Below, one piece after another: positions 1 through 9,768 of a stretch of DNA of 64,000 nucleotides. The stretch lies in NCBI GenBank assembly GCA_026770025.1, contig JAMXDE010000017.1, positions 310,001-374,000 of the forward strand, written 5' to 3'. The position numbers and the translations under genes were made by a program. The notes under the pieces are model-generated. The model saw only the letters and a list, made by a program, of their open reading frames with translations. It was not told the origin of the DNA and made no database searches. The stretch is from Craspedostauros australis. Taxonomy: Eukaryota; Bacillariophyta; Bacillariophyceae; Mastogloiales; Achnanthaceae. Within the stretch, counting starts at the first letter, position 1. Each line of letters begins with the position of its first letter.

Positions 1-1
1 G

Positions 2-1204
2 GAGATGCTCGAAGCATACATGGCACAAGGCACGCAACTTCGCACCCCCGTTCGTCATCAGCAGGCATCGTTGTCAGTTGCTGGCGGAAAGCCATCTCAA
101 CTGATTGACGTTGGCCGTTTGCAAGGAAATCCGGCATTCGATGCCGACGCCCCCACGTTGGATGCAACAGGTAAGCCCATGCCACGCAAGCTCAAAAGCT
201 CCAAGCACTCGGCAACTGTGTCATCCAATGAAGACAACTCGGTCGACACGCCAACGCCGACTTCTTCCGGAGATCGCGCCTCGACAGGAGCATCGGGAGA
301 CAATGGTATCCCAGTGGTCACCGGGCCAACTGGAACGTCCGGAGACGCTCCAGAAACCACGACGTCTCAAGATTCCTCCGGCGGAGACGCAACCTCGGAC
401 TCGGGTGATGGATCGACCTTCTGCTTCACCGGAACGGCTACAGGCGTCACCGCAGCCTGTTCATCGGCCAATGTCAACTGCTGTGTCACACCAGATGGTG
501 CCTCCCGCGATGCATGCGGCTGGGCCAGCCACCGACATGTGCGAGTCTGTGCCAACTCCTGCAACGGAGATGGAGCTTGCATGTTGGGAACAGATGCAAC
601 CACCGACATCGGTTTTGGATTCGTTTCCTGCAACGGTGAGGACGCTTGCGCCAGCTCCGTCGGATACGTCGAGGCCAATTCCTGCAATGGCGATCGCGCA
701 TGCAGTGGAAACTCTGGGGGTATCTCCAAGGGTTCCTGCATTGGCGAAGACGCTTGTGCGACCAACAAAGGCGACATCGATCCCAGATCCTGCATTGGGA
801 TCAGCGCTTGTGTCTACAACTATGAAACTGTTGGGACAGGATCTTGCCTTGGCGAGAGAGCCTGCACCTTCAGCTATCGCGCAGTTGGTGACAACTCCTG
901 TGTGGGACCATCTGCGTGCGAAGAGAGCTTGGGCGTAGTCACTGATGGCGCCTGCCAAGGTTCGAGCGCATGTCAGTCCAACGCTGGCCTCATTCATCTC
1001 AACTCCTGCATTGGGAACGAATCTTGCCGCTCGAATGGTGCTGACGTCGGCGAGGCCTCATGCCTTGGATACCGTGCGTGCCTCTCCAGTTACGCTGAGG
1101 TTGGCGATGAGTCCTGCGTGGGCACGAGTGCCTGTGAGATGAGCTCAGATGAGGTCAGTGATGGAGAGTGCATCGGTGCCGAAGTTTGTAAGAACGTCGC
1201 ATAA
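2..1204 (+). CDS. Cys-rich 18-residue-repeat protein, 5' end outside window (partial)
   Basis: The frame is open from the window edge to the stop at 1202-1204. The ATG at 5 is probably internal: the downstream paralogue at 2244 has a signal peptide and about 80 residues before the equivalent point. A low-complexity Ser/Thr/Gly/Asp linker (about residues 50-135) is followed by a unique Cys block (from about 420) and then twelve tandem repeats of about 18 residues of the form SCxGxxACxxxxxxIxx. The regular C-x5-C pairs and constant period suggest a disulfide-stabilised beta-solenoid, which is inference. The repeat half is nearly identical to the 2244-3617 gene, so the two are a recent tandem duplication. 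I recognise no named family. An extracellular or cell-surface role is inferred from the paralogue's signal peptide. Confidence 0.8.
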   Translation, partial: EMLEAYMAQGTQLRTPVRHQQASLSVAGGKPSQLIDVGRLQGNPAFDADAPTLDATGKPMPRKLKSSKHSATVSSNEDNSVDTPTPTSSGDRASTGASGDNGIPVVTGPTGTSGDAPETTTSQDSSGGDATSDSGDGSTFCFTGTATGVTAACSSANVNCCVTPDGASRDACGWASHRHVRVCANSCNGDGACMLGTDATTDIGFGFVSCNGEDACASSVGYVEANSCNGDRACSGNSGGISKGSCIGEDACATNKGDIDPRSCIGISACVYNYETVGTGSCLGERACTFSYRAVGDNSCVGPSACEESLGVVTDGACQGSSACQSNAGLIHLNSCIGNESCRSNGADVGEASCLGYRACLSSYAEVGDESCVGTSACEMSSDEVSDGECIGAEVCKNVA

Positions 1205-2243
1205 GATGTTGGCCGATTGATTCATTTGATACACGACAAGGCAATGCAATGCAACGCAATGCAGTTGACCATCCTCCGACGAGTAATTGCGTTCTTTCAG
1301 TGCTCGATCATCACCTGCCCACCGGTGATGAGGAAGTGAGCATTGGATAAGCACCAAAACTGAGCGCAAAGCTAAACCGTCATCATTGCCCACTCATCAG
1401 CAACGGATTGATTGGTGGGACGAAGAGAACGAGTACTCTACACTCTACTACACACTAATAGCCACAAATAACAGAAAATGCTCAGGTGTTCGAGTACACA
1501 TGTACGTATTGTGTTGCGCAATGCAAGTGCCATGTTACCACTCTGCCATAACTTGCACGAATGGAGTACTCAAATTGGTTGGACATGTCGTGAAGTTGGA
1601 TCGGCCCAGTGTTCTCATGTATTCGGATATTGCGGATCAAACACTGTGGGTTGTTGTTGAACAGCCAGACTCGTAAAATAGTTCTTTCGTCGATTGGGGA
1701 GGGCCTATTCGATGACACAACACGTGATGAACTGGTCAGGCTTGACAACTGACGATCTGTCCAGGTACTGCGTTGCGAGATAGGAAGAGAAGAGAGCCTC
1801 TTGTTCGATCGTCGGGCGGAGGGAAACGGAGATCGTGAACAAATCCGCTTCAAGGAGTTGTTCTTTTGACGAACAATGAAGAGGAACAACACAACACGAT
1901 TGAATTTTCGATGTCAAACAATGCGTTCTTCTCCTTCGCAACATCAAAGCGGACACAAACCAGCACGTGGCGATACACGCATTGTGATGCAAACACAAAG
2001 CAACCATCACAGAAGAGAGGAACCATTTTCAACCCCTGCCATCATCATGTGGGCAACCTCACCCCGCATCACACACCAATTCTCAGCCGGGCCACTCTCA
2101 TGTGCCTTTGCAGCCACGATGGAGGTGCGCGATCTCGTTGCGAAGATCACGAACCTCCACAAATCAACCCATAAAATCGTTCTCATCGGCACAGACTGCC
2201 CCAAGCATTCGGAAAGCACAGCGCAACACAACATCCCCCCACA
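1205..2243. other. Intergenic spacer between the tandem Cys-repeat genes
   Basis: About 1.0 kb between the two paralogues. Short frames occur on both strands but none shows a domain, a signal peptide or a splice-supported extension. It should contain the 3' UTR of the first gene and the promoter of the second. No repeat or RNA gene is seen. Confidence 0.5.
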
Positions 2244-3617
2244 ATGACTATCTTGAGCATGAAGAACGACATCATCGCTTTGGTTGTGGCAAACAGCCTC
2301 ATCTTTCATGGCGTCGATGCTCTCTTGGAAGACTCCGTCGCAGCTGATGATCACATCGCCGACGTTGACGATGTGCATGCATCCCGTCAGAAGCTCATAC
2401 ACGGATTCACCAAAGAAAGTGCGGATATCACCAACCACGTGCACAAGCACGATGATGTGAAACCATGGGAGCGATCGAACGCGATCAACTTTGAATCATT
2501 CGTGACGCAAGGTAGGCAAGCTCAAAATCCTGTCAGTCAACCGCAGGCGTCGTCATCATCGTTTGATGGACAGGACCCTTCTCAACTGGTTGACGCCGGT
2601 CGTTTGCGAAGCAGCGCGGTTGTGGATTCCACTGCCGTGGCGTTCGGTGCCGATGCTTCCCATCCGGATGCCCAAGATGAGGCTGCAACGCGCGATCTCA
2701 AGTCTTCGAAATCCGCAAGAAGCAAGCTGGCAAAAGATTCCAAGTCTGGCGCTTCGGGAGAAAGCGGTAAGTCGGCAAAGTCTCCCGATTTGGGAAAGGC
2801 ATCGAAATCGGTCAAGGCTTCAGAGCTTTGTTTCACCGGAACGGCTGCTGGCGTCACCGCAGCCTGTGCATCGGCCAATGCCAACTGCTGCGTCACACCA
2901 GATGGTGCCTCCCGCGATGCATGCGGCTGGGCCAGCCACCGACATGTGCGAGTCTGTGCCAACTCCTGCAACGGAGATGGAGCTTGCATGTTGGGAACAG
3001 ATGCAACCACCAACATCGGTTTTGGATTCGTTTCCTGCAACGGTGAGGACGCATGCGCCAGCTCCGTCGGATACGTCGAGAACAATTCCTGCAACGGCGA
3101 GAGAGCTTGTGATAGAAACATTGGACACATCGCCAAGGGCTCCTGCATTGGCGAAGACGCTTGTGCGAGCAACAAAGGCGACATCCATACCAGATCCTGC
3201 ATTGGGATCAGCGCTTGTGTCTACAACTACGAGAGTGTTGGGACAGGATCTTGCCTTGGCGAGAGAGCCTGCACCTTCAGCTATCGCGCAGTTGGTGACA
3301 ACTCCTGTGTGGGACCATCTGCGTGCGAAGAGAGCTTGGGTGTGATCACGGATGGTGCCTGCAAGGGCGCAGATGCGTGCAACTCGAACTTTGGTCTGAT
3401 CAAGCCGTACTCCTGCATCGGCGACAATGCTTGTCGTTCCAATAGCGCCGACGTGGGCGAAGAGTCGTGCCTTGGGTACCGTGCGTGCTTCTCCACCAGC
3501 AGCGCCACGGAAATCGGTGACAATTCTTGCGTGGGCACGAGTGCCTGCGAGACGACCTCAGACGAGATTGGCGATGGAGAGTGTATCGGCGACAACGTCT
3601 GCAAGGGGAATCCATGA
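2244..3617 (+). CDS. Secreted Cys-rich protein with twelve 18-residue repeats
   Basis: 457 residues, single exon. The N-terminus has a hydrophobic segment (about residues 8-25, IIALVVANSLIFHGVDA) that fits a signal peptide, so the product is probably secreted or surface-bound. An acidic/His stretch and a Ser/Lys/Ala linker (about 145-192) lead to a Cys block with two adjacent Cys, then twelve repeats of SCxGxxACxxxxxxIxx running to the C-terminus with no membrane anchor. The constant C-x5-C spacing predicts intra-turn disulfides and a solenoid fold; this is inference. The ATG at 2244 is chosen because the signal peptide follows directly. It is a tandem duplicate of the truncated gene at 2-1204. 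Function unknown: adhesion, wall or ice-binding roles are possible but nothing in the sequence decides. Confidence 0.82.
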   Translation: MTILSMKNDIIALVVANSLIFHGVDALLEDSVAADDHIADVDDVHASRQKLIHGFTKESADITNHVHKHDDVKPWERSNAINFESFVTQGRQAQNPVSQPQASSSSFDGQDPSQLVDAGRLRSSAVVDSTAVAFGADASHPDAQDEAATRDLKSSKSARSKLAKDSKSGASGESGKSAKSPDLGKASKSVKASELCFTGTAAGVTAACASANANCCVTPDGASRDACGWASHRHVRVCANSCNGDGACMLGTDATTNIGFGFVSCNGEDACASSVGYVENNSCNGERACDRNIGHIAKGSCIGEDACASNKGDIHTRSCIGISACVYNYESVGTGSCLGERACTFSYRAVGDNSCVGPSACEESLGVITDGACKGADACNSNFGLIKPYSCIGDNACRSNSADVGEESCLGYRACFSTSSATEIGDNSCVGTSACETTSDEIGDGECIGDNVCKGNP

Positions 3618-4126
3618 TAGACTAGTTAGTTGAAAACACGGAAGAACGGATGGTCATCTATCTGCAAATGCTATTCACTGAACATCATGCGAGCAACGGA
3701 TTGAATGATGATACGTACAGGGCAGACAGGGATGCAGACCTAAGTCAAGTAGAGTCGATCAGAGGCGATCGCTCAGCCCTATCATTCGCAATGATGAACA
3801 GCATGAGAGTGTTGCAGACGCATTCAGCGTTAGTCTCTAGCTTCGATGGTGAACCCTCTATGATTGAGATGGTTCGGGTCTGCTTGATTGATCGAACGAA
3901 TCGAAGATCGTTCCCAACGAAGATCTGTGTTTCTGATTCAGTTTGCAACGAACACAACATCAACAAAAGCGATCGTGTGGCTGTCTGTGCTGTTGAGTTG
4001 CTTTACCGAAACCATCAACACCAACAGAGAAGCACCATAGATCGTACTGTTCACATCTGTCGCCATCACGCATTGGTCACACAAGGTTCAGCAAAGCATT
4101 GACTATCGACCGTTGCGTTCTGGAAC
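3618..4126. other. Intergenic spacer
   Basis: About 0.5 kb. A 150-codon frame (3650-4102, +) is open but has no domain, biased composition or homologous neighbour, so I do not call it. Nothing else recognised. Confidence 0.5.
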
Positions 4127-6067
4127 ATGAAGGGCATCACGAGACAGCTTCGCCGGCTGTGGAAGAACTATCCATTGCCCACGTTGAAGCAGGGAGGCAC
4201 GCTGACCATCCGTTCGCAGGTTCCAAACGTGTTGGTCGACATCCAACCACAATGGAGGGACGATGGGGGTCTCACGTTTACGCAACAGTTCCATCCCACG
4301 TATCTGCGCAATGGTGGCAAGGAATCCAATCTGTCCATCCAGTTGGAGCAGGATCTGCATACATCGATCGGCCGCGCCGAAGCACACGTCTCCGTTCTGT
4401 TGGAACATCCCGAACAGCGAGGAGCAATTGAGACTGGCCATCCTCCGTCGGAGTTGTCAACGCAGACTGATGCCTTCGAGCCGCTTGAGGAGATCAGTAC
4501 CAGCAGCGACAGCACCAGCAGCTCTATTGCTGAAAAGAAAGATGGCCCAGATGGCGATGGTACTGGCAATGGCATCGTGAATGATGTCCAGATGATGCAT
4601 CAGTCAGACAACTCCCACGATGATGACGACGACGATGAGGAGGAAGATTACGAACACACCTACGGTCCACCACCGACGCAGCAGGATCAGATCAACTCCG
4701 TCCTCACCATCCAGGTGCCGGAGAAATTGAACCTGGATTGCTCGTTGGACGCCGGCGGGACAATCCAAGTTCAAGAGAAGATCGAAGGCGACGTCAATCT
4801 CAAAACCAGCAACGGCAATATCACTGTGAAGAAGTTGCGTGGGCACATCATTCAGCTAGAAGCAATGCGGCAACAACAGGAAACGAGCGACAACACGAGC
4901 GACACACCTCCCTCCAACGAAGCAGCCATCATCCATGCGACAGGTTTACTGGAGGCACAGAAACTGATAGTCAATTTGCCTTCGACCAACAGCCGATTGC
5001 GGGCGAAACGTGTGCATGCCAGCAGTGTGCAAGTCGAAATTGGCCAGAACGACAAGGACGATTTGCGAGCGCCAGCACAATCCGCAATGATGGATTTGGA
5101 CAACGACGATACTGGAGCCTTGTGTGATATCAGCTCCATGTATTTGTCGTCCGGTCAGGCCTCCATCAAGGTGCATTCGACGCATACGGATCGTCGTGCT
5201 GCACGCATCAAGTCCAATCATGGACCGGTCGTTGTGGAGACGTCCGGGATGCAACCCACCATGGTAGATCCCATGACGGGCAAGATCATTCCGATGGTGG
5301 AGATCAACGGCGTCAACGGAAGTTGCGAAGTGACGATGGATGTGACTGGCGCGGAAGACCCCGTCGAGAAAGGGATTAACGACCAAGACGAGACAAGTGA
5401 AGGCGACTGGACGGCGTGCCAGATCCACATGGACTCGCTGTCGCCAGACACCGTCAGTTTGGTCCACACCAACCATGGAGATGTCGCCTTGACGGTGGAT
5501 CGCAAGATCGAAGCCGACATGCGATTGCTGTCCGCACACAACGCCGACCAACTGGACCTCGACGATCTGCTGTGCGAGCAATCGGACGACCCTCAGCTGG
5601 TGGATGCGTTGAAGGCATTGGACAATGATGCTGCCGAGGAACAACCGCGTGATTCCAGCAACATCGATCTGCAAACGAAAGCGTTCGTTGTCGATGACGA
5701 GCTGCGACAAGAAAACGCGTTCTCCAACATACAGTACGTCTCTGGTCACATCGACAACAAGAGCGGCGAACCTGACAGCCGCTTCGATCGCAAGGTGAAG
5801 GGCGGCGGCAAGATCCGGTTGGACGGCGCGGCCGCACAGGCCCTGCAACGATTTGGTCACATGTCCTCGTCGTCTGATGACGGCAAGGAGGCCGACGAGT
5901 TCCTGCGCCCGCTCATCGCCGTGGCAACGCCCGGATCGATCCGCGTGGAGACGTTGAGCTGGATGGGCAACATCGCGCGTCGGTACGGCATGGACGACGA
6001 CCGGCAGCAAGGCGACCTGGGACGTACGGCCACGCGGCGCGGCAGGAGTTTCGTGGAGGATGGATGA
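4127..6067 (+). CDS. FAM185A-like protein with DUF4097-type beta-repeat (putative adhesin) domains
   Basis: 646 residues, single exon. From about residue 195 the protein shows the repetitive pattern of DUF4097/FAM185A proteins: hydrophobic strands alternating with short turns (LNLDCSLDAGGTIQVQ, GDVNLKTSNGNITVKKLRGH, later IKSNHGPVVVETSG and VNGSCEVTMDVTG), as expected of a right-handed beta-helix. The N-terminus is basic and free of acids over the first 20 residues (MKGITRQLRRLWKNY), compatible with a mitochondrial presequence, which would fit animal FAM185A. A run of D/E at about 163-177 and other acidic linkers interrupt the fold and make the protein much longer than animal FAM185A (under 400 residues as I recall). 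Biochemical function of the family is unknown. Family assignment is from pattern only. Confidence 0.7.
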   Translation: MKGITRQLRRLWKNYPLPTLKQGGTLTIRSQVPNVLVDIQPQWRDDGGLTFTQQFHPTYLRNGGKESNLSIQLEQDLHTSIGRAEAHVSVLLEHPEQRGAIETGHPPSELSTQTDAFEPLEEISTSSDSTSSSIAEKKDGPDGDGTGNGIVNDVQMMHQSDNSHDDDDDDEEEDYEHTYGPPPTQQDQINSVLTIQVPEKLNLDCSLDAGGTIQVQEKIEGDVNLKTSNGNITVKKLRGHIIQLEAMRQQQETSDNTSDTPPSNEAAIIHATGLLEAQKLIVNLPSTNSRLRAKRVHASSVQVEIGQNDKDDLRAPAQSAMMDLDNDDTGALCDISSMYLSSGQASIKVHSTHTDRRAARIKSNHGPVVVETSGMQPTMVDPMTGKIIPMVEINGVNGSCEVTMDVTGAEDPVEKGINDQDETSEGDWTACQIHMDSLSPDTVSLVHTNHGDVALTVDRKIEADMRLLSAHNADQLDLDDLLCEQSDDPQLVDALKALDNDAAEEQPRDSSNIDLQTKAFVVDDELRQENAFSNIQYVSGHIDNKSGEPDSRFDRKVKGGGKIRLDGAAAQALQRFGHMSSSSDDGKEADEFLRPLIAVATPGSIRVETLSWMGNIARRYGMDDDRQQGDLGRTATRRGRSFVEDG

Positions 6068-6641
6068 ACAAGTGCACATGGTGAGAAGCGAGGCAGCGCA
6101 GGAGTACGAGTGTAATATATTACAAGACTGGACGTTTCATTCCAGGGGTGGTGAAACTCAACTCTGCATCATGATGGCAACGAATGTCTTGTGGCAATCT
6201 GGAAACGTGGGCAGTTGCTCGGCATTCATCTTTCCCAGAGAGAAGCAGAGTCGTGCGCCGGCAAAGTTCGCCTCTCCAGTTCGTACCCTATTCCACGTGT
6301 AAGTTTTGGCACGATTCAATACGGTCACAGCAGTCCGCGAAAATGACCGAAATCGCGTTTTGGTCTGTCCAGCGTCCGTGTCCGCTGAAGGAACAAGAAG
6401 GATGGAATGAGAAAACGGGTGCATTCCCAACGCACAACGCAACGGCTCTTCCGATCTGCAACGACGAGGCGCGAAGCGCGAAGGGCGAAAACCACGAAAC
6501 AACACGACAATCCAAACAGCGCAACAAACCGAATCCAAAACCGCTCAGCAACTCACAACTGCTCAAGTGAAAGCAATTCAAGGGTTCATCCAAGTGAAGT
6601 CATAGTCCAAGCCAAGCAACAACACAATACTGTCTCGCAAG
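6068..6641. other. Intergenic spacer, calreticulin promoter side
   Basis: About 0.57 kb between the FAM185A-like stop and the calreticulin ATG. Short frames only. No ER-stress element or other motif was identified with confidence. Confidence 0.45.
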
Positions 6642-8791
6642 ATGAAGTTCACCCTGTCCACCATCCTGGCTGCGGCCTCCATCATCACTCCAGTCGCTGG
6701 AGAGGTCTACCTCAAGGAGAAGTTCAATGACGATGTAAGCAGAAGCACAAGCACAAGCAGAACCAACGCCTTGGATCTTTCTTGGCTACGGTGGCCGTCA
6801 TTTCTCGATCAGATTCTTCGCCTTTCTGGGCACCACGCGAACTCTCGCGTGAAAGGAGATGACCACGATGATGAGGATGCTTGCATTGCGCGTGCTATCC
6901 GCTACTGCAGACACTCGCCATTATCCACGTCGGGTGTGCGATGTTTGACAAGAGATAGTGAGATAGTGCAGATACTCTGCTTTGCGTTGAATGACTCTTC
7001 CAAACACAGCGCTCACCACTTCCACTTCTCTCCATTTTTCGTTGCTCGCTCGCTGCCATACTCCACAATCGCATCATTTGTGACGACCAAACACACAAAC
7101 ACCATTTCTCCTGCTCAACGCTACGTTGATGGCGGGGTTGCCAATCTAATCTTAACCATGATGCCGATAATGCCAATGACGTGAATCGCCGTCCATGCAT
7201 TCAACGGATGACGATTCGCCTTGTTCGCACACCAACCACGTGCGAATACGAATTGATTTCGCATCCTCCACTCCATGCTGTGACATCATGCCATGCTCTT
7301 GTTGAACAACCTATTCAACAACATGTTCAATGACAGGCCTGGACATCGCGCTGGACCGAGTCCACAAAGTGGAAGCCAAAGGCGGAGATGGGAACGTGGA
7401 AGCACACTGCCGGAAAATGGTACGGCGATGCTGCCGACAAGGGAATCCAGACAGGCCAGGACGCTCGATTTTACGGACTCTCCGCCAAGCTCGACAAGCC
7501 ATTCATCTCGGGCGACAAGCCCCTGGTCATCCAGTACAGCGTGAAGCACGAGCAGAACTTGGACTGCGGCGGCGCCTACCTCAAACTCCTTCCAGGCGGT
7601 GACAAATTCGACGCCGCTGCTTTCGGAGGCGACACACCATACGGTGTCATGTTCGGACCGGACATCTGCGGCACCTCCAACCGCAAGACCCACGTCATCC
7701 TCCACTCCAACACCAAGGATGAAAACCTCCTCGTCAACAACGAAGTCCTTTGCGAATTCGACGACGTCACACATCTGTACACACTCATCCTCAGACCGGA
7801 CAACACCTTCGAGGTGCGTCTCGACAACAAGAACGTCAGAGAGGGAAAGCTGGATGACGAGTTCGACTTCCTGGAGCCAAAGAACATCAAGGACGACAGC
7901 GTCACCAAGCCAGCCGACTGGGTTGACGAGGCAATGATGCTGGATCCAGAGGATGTCAAGCCAGAGGGATACGATGACATTCCAGCCGAGATCATCGATC
8001 CGGAAGCCACCAAGCCAGATGACTGGGATGACGAGGACGATGGTGAATGGGAGGCACCCATGATCGACAACCCAGAGTTCAAGGGAGAGTGGAAGCAGAA
8101 CAAGATCCCGAACCCAGACTACAAGGGCAAGTGGGAGGCACCGATGATCGACAACCCAGACTACAAGTACGACGACACCATGTACATGGTCTGCAAGGAC
8201 GGATGCAGCCACGTCGGATTCGAGCTGTGGCAGGTCACCACCGGAACCATCTTCGATGATATCATCGTCACCGACAGCGTCGAAGAGGCCGAGGCATTCG
8301 CCAAGGAAACATTCTTCGCGAAGAAGGACGGAGAGAAGGAGATGTACGACAAGCACATCGCCGAGCAGCAGAAAAATGACGAGTCCGCCATGGTGAGTGA
8401 ACTTGTATTGCGTACTGATGAATATGATTGATGGATGGATGAATGCATGCATGCATGTTGGGTTGCTGCTACTGATGGTGTTGTGTTGCGTTGTGTTGGA
8501 CCATGTGCGGGTATATGTATGCGTATGGCAGGGCGTTGTGTGTTTGCAAAGCACTGCAGCGTTTCCACAACTTGAATCAATTTCTCCACACTTCGTTGTG
8601 GCCGTGTGATGAATTCCACATCATCCATCTCTCACAACGTCACACTTGCGCAACAACCACGCAAATTCATACACACACGCACACACACATCTCAACCACA
8701 GTCTGACTACGACTACAACGGCATGGGAGAATACGGTGACTTGGGTGACCTGAGCGATCTGGACATGGATGGCATGGGAGAGGAGCTCTAA
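6642..8791 (+). CDS. CRT: Calreticulin (ER lectin chaperone), three exons
   Basis: Predicted join 6642-6734, 7337-8392, 8702-8791 (412 residues); both introns (602 and 309 nt) are GT-AG and phase 0. Exon 1 encodes a signal peptide and the start of the mature protein (EVYLKEKFND). Exon 2 continues AWTSRWTESTKWK and carries the lectin domain (KHEQNLDCGGAYLKLL, DTPYGVMFGPDICG, KTHVILH). The P-domain has three type-A repeats (LDPEDVKPEGYDD, IDPEATKPDDWDD and a variant) and three type-B repeats (GEWEAPMIDNPEFKG, GKWEAPMIDNPDYK and a variant). Three plus three, with no membrane segment, indicates calreticulin rather than calnexin. It binds monoglucosylated glycoproteins and calcium in the ER lumen. 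The acidic C-domain is short and ends GEEL rather than H/KDEL. Confidence 0.93.
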
Positions 8792-9768
8792 TCAGCAACA
8801 AGTCGCGGCCCCCAAAATCGCAGTAGCAATGAAGCATGTAGAGCACATCAGATGTGCTGCAACATCACCGTTGCGACGGTCACATGAGATGTGGACACAC
8901 GTGGTCCAGCTTCATCGTGGCCGTAATAATCCGTAGGTTTAGATTTGTAGACGAGAGAAACAAAGGCAGAAGCAAATGCAAATGCTGAAGCAAAGATCAG
9001 CAGGTGTCGCGATCATCATCCGCGTTGCTGCGCTGCGTGTTCACGCGCATCAAGGTTCAGCTTTTGGCGCCAAAAGAAAACGCTTTTCCTGTTTGTTCCT
9101 TCGTTGACTCATGCGACTAACAAAATGGATGGAATTCGGAATCTGAGAACAGTTCCTGCCCAGTCCACCCAAACATCTCTCTGCAGGAGTTGTGTGACGT
9201 GGTGATCTGTCTGTGTCTGATTTATGTCGCACCCTTCAGGCCATTGACGTCACGACAGCGATAGTCGGAGTATTGCACAGACAAGCTGACAACAGCCCGA
9301 TCCGTGAAGGTCAATCCGTCGACCAATTACGTTTGCCAGAATGGATCGCGTGCTGGCCAAACGGTTCTGGCGCCTGATTTCACGTCGGTCTGTTAGTTGT
9401 TGCTCACTCTTTTTGTGGACTCCGTTGTGTCTGTGGCGCGTGTGACGTAGTATTACCCGCAGCGTTGTCGCTTCATGGCGTCGAAGCGTTTTGCCGCACA
9501 TGAGCAGAGAGACGAAAGGAATCACCCACCAACACGACAGACATCATCTTTCACAAAGGGTCGCACACACATTTTTGTGCCATCAACGGTCAACCCATCG
9601 ATTGTGTGTGTCCAGTGTCTTTCATCTATTTGTACAGGTGCAACACCTGTGATTGCGAAACAGCCAAAGCAAAGAGTGAAGCAGCATCATCCACATTCCG
9701 ATAACACCATCATCATCCACATCAAGGGACATCATCACCATCCAAGACGATAACAAACAACCGCAACC
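8792..9768. other. Intergenic spacer between calreticulin and NF-YC
   Basis: About 1 kb with no convincing frame. Holds the calreticulin 3' UTR and the NF-YC promoter and leader. No repeat or RNA gene recognised. A CA-rich run at about 8670-8695 lies just upstream, inside the last calreticulin intron. Confidence 0.45.

Noticed and set aside
6642-7184. 180-codon single-exon secreted protein
   Set aside because: Read-through of calreticulin exon 1 into its first intron; the GT donor at 6735 and the family continuity at 7337 explain it better.
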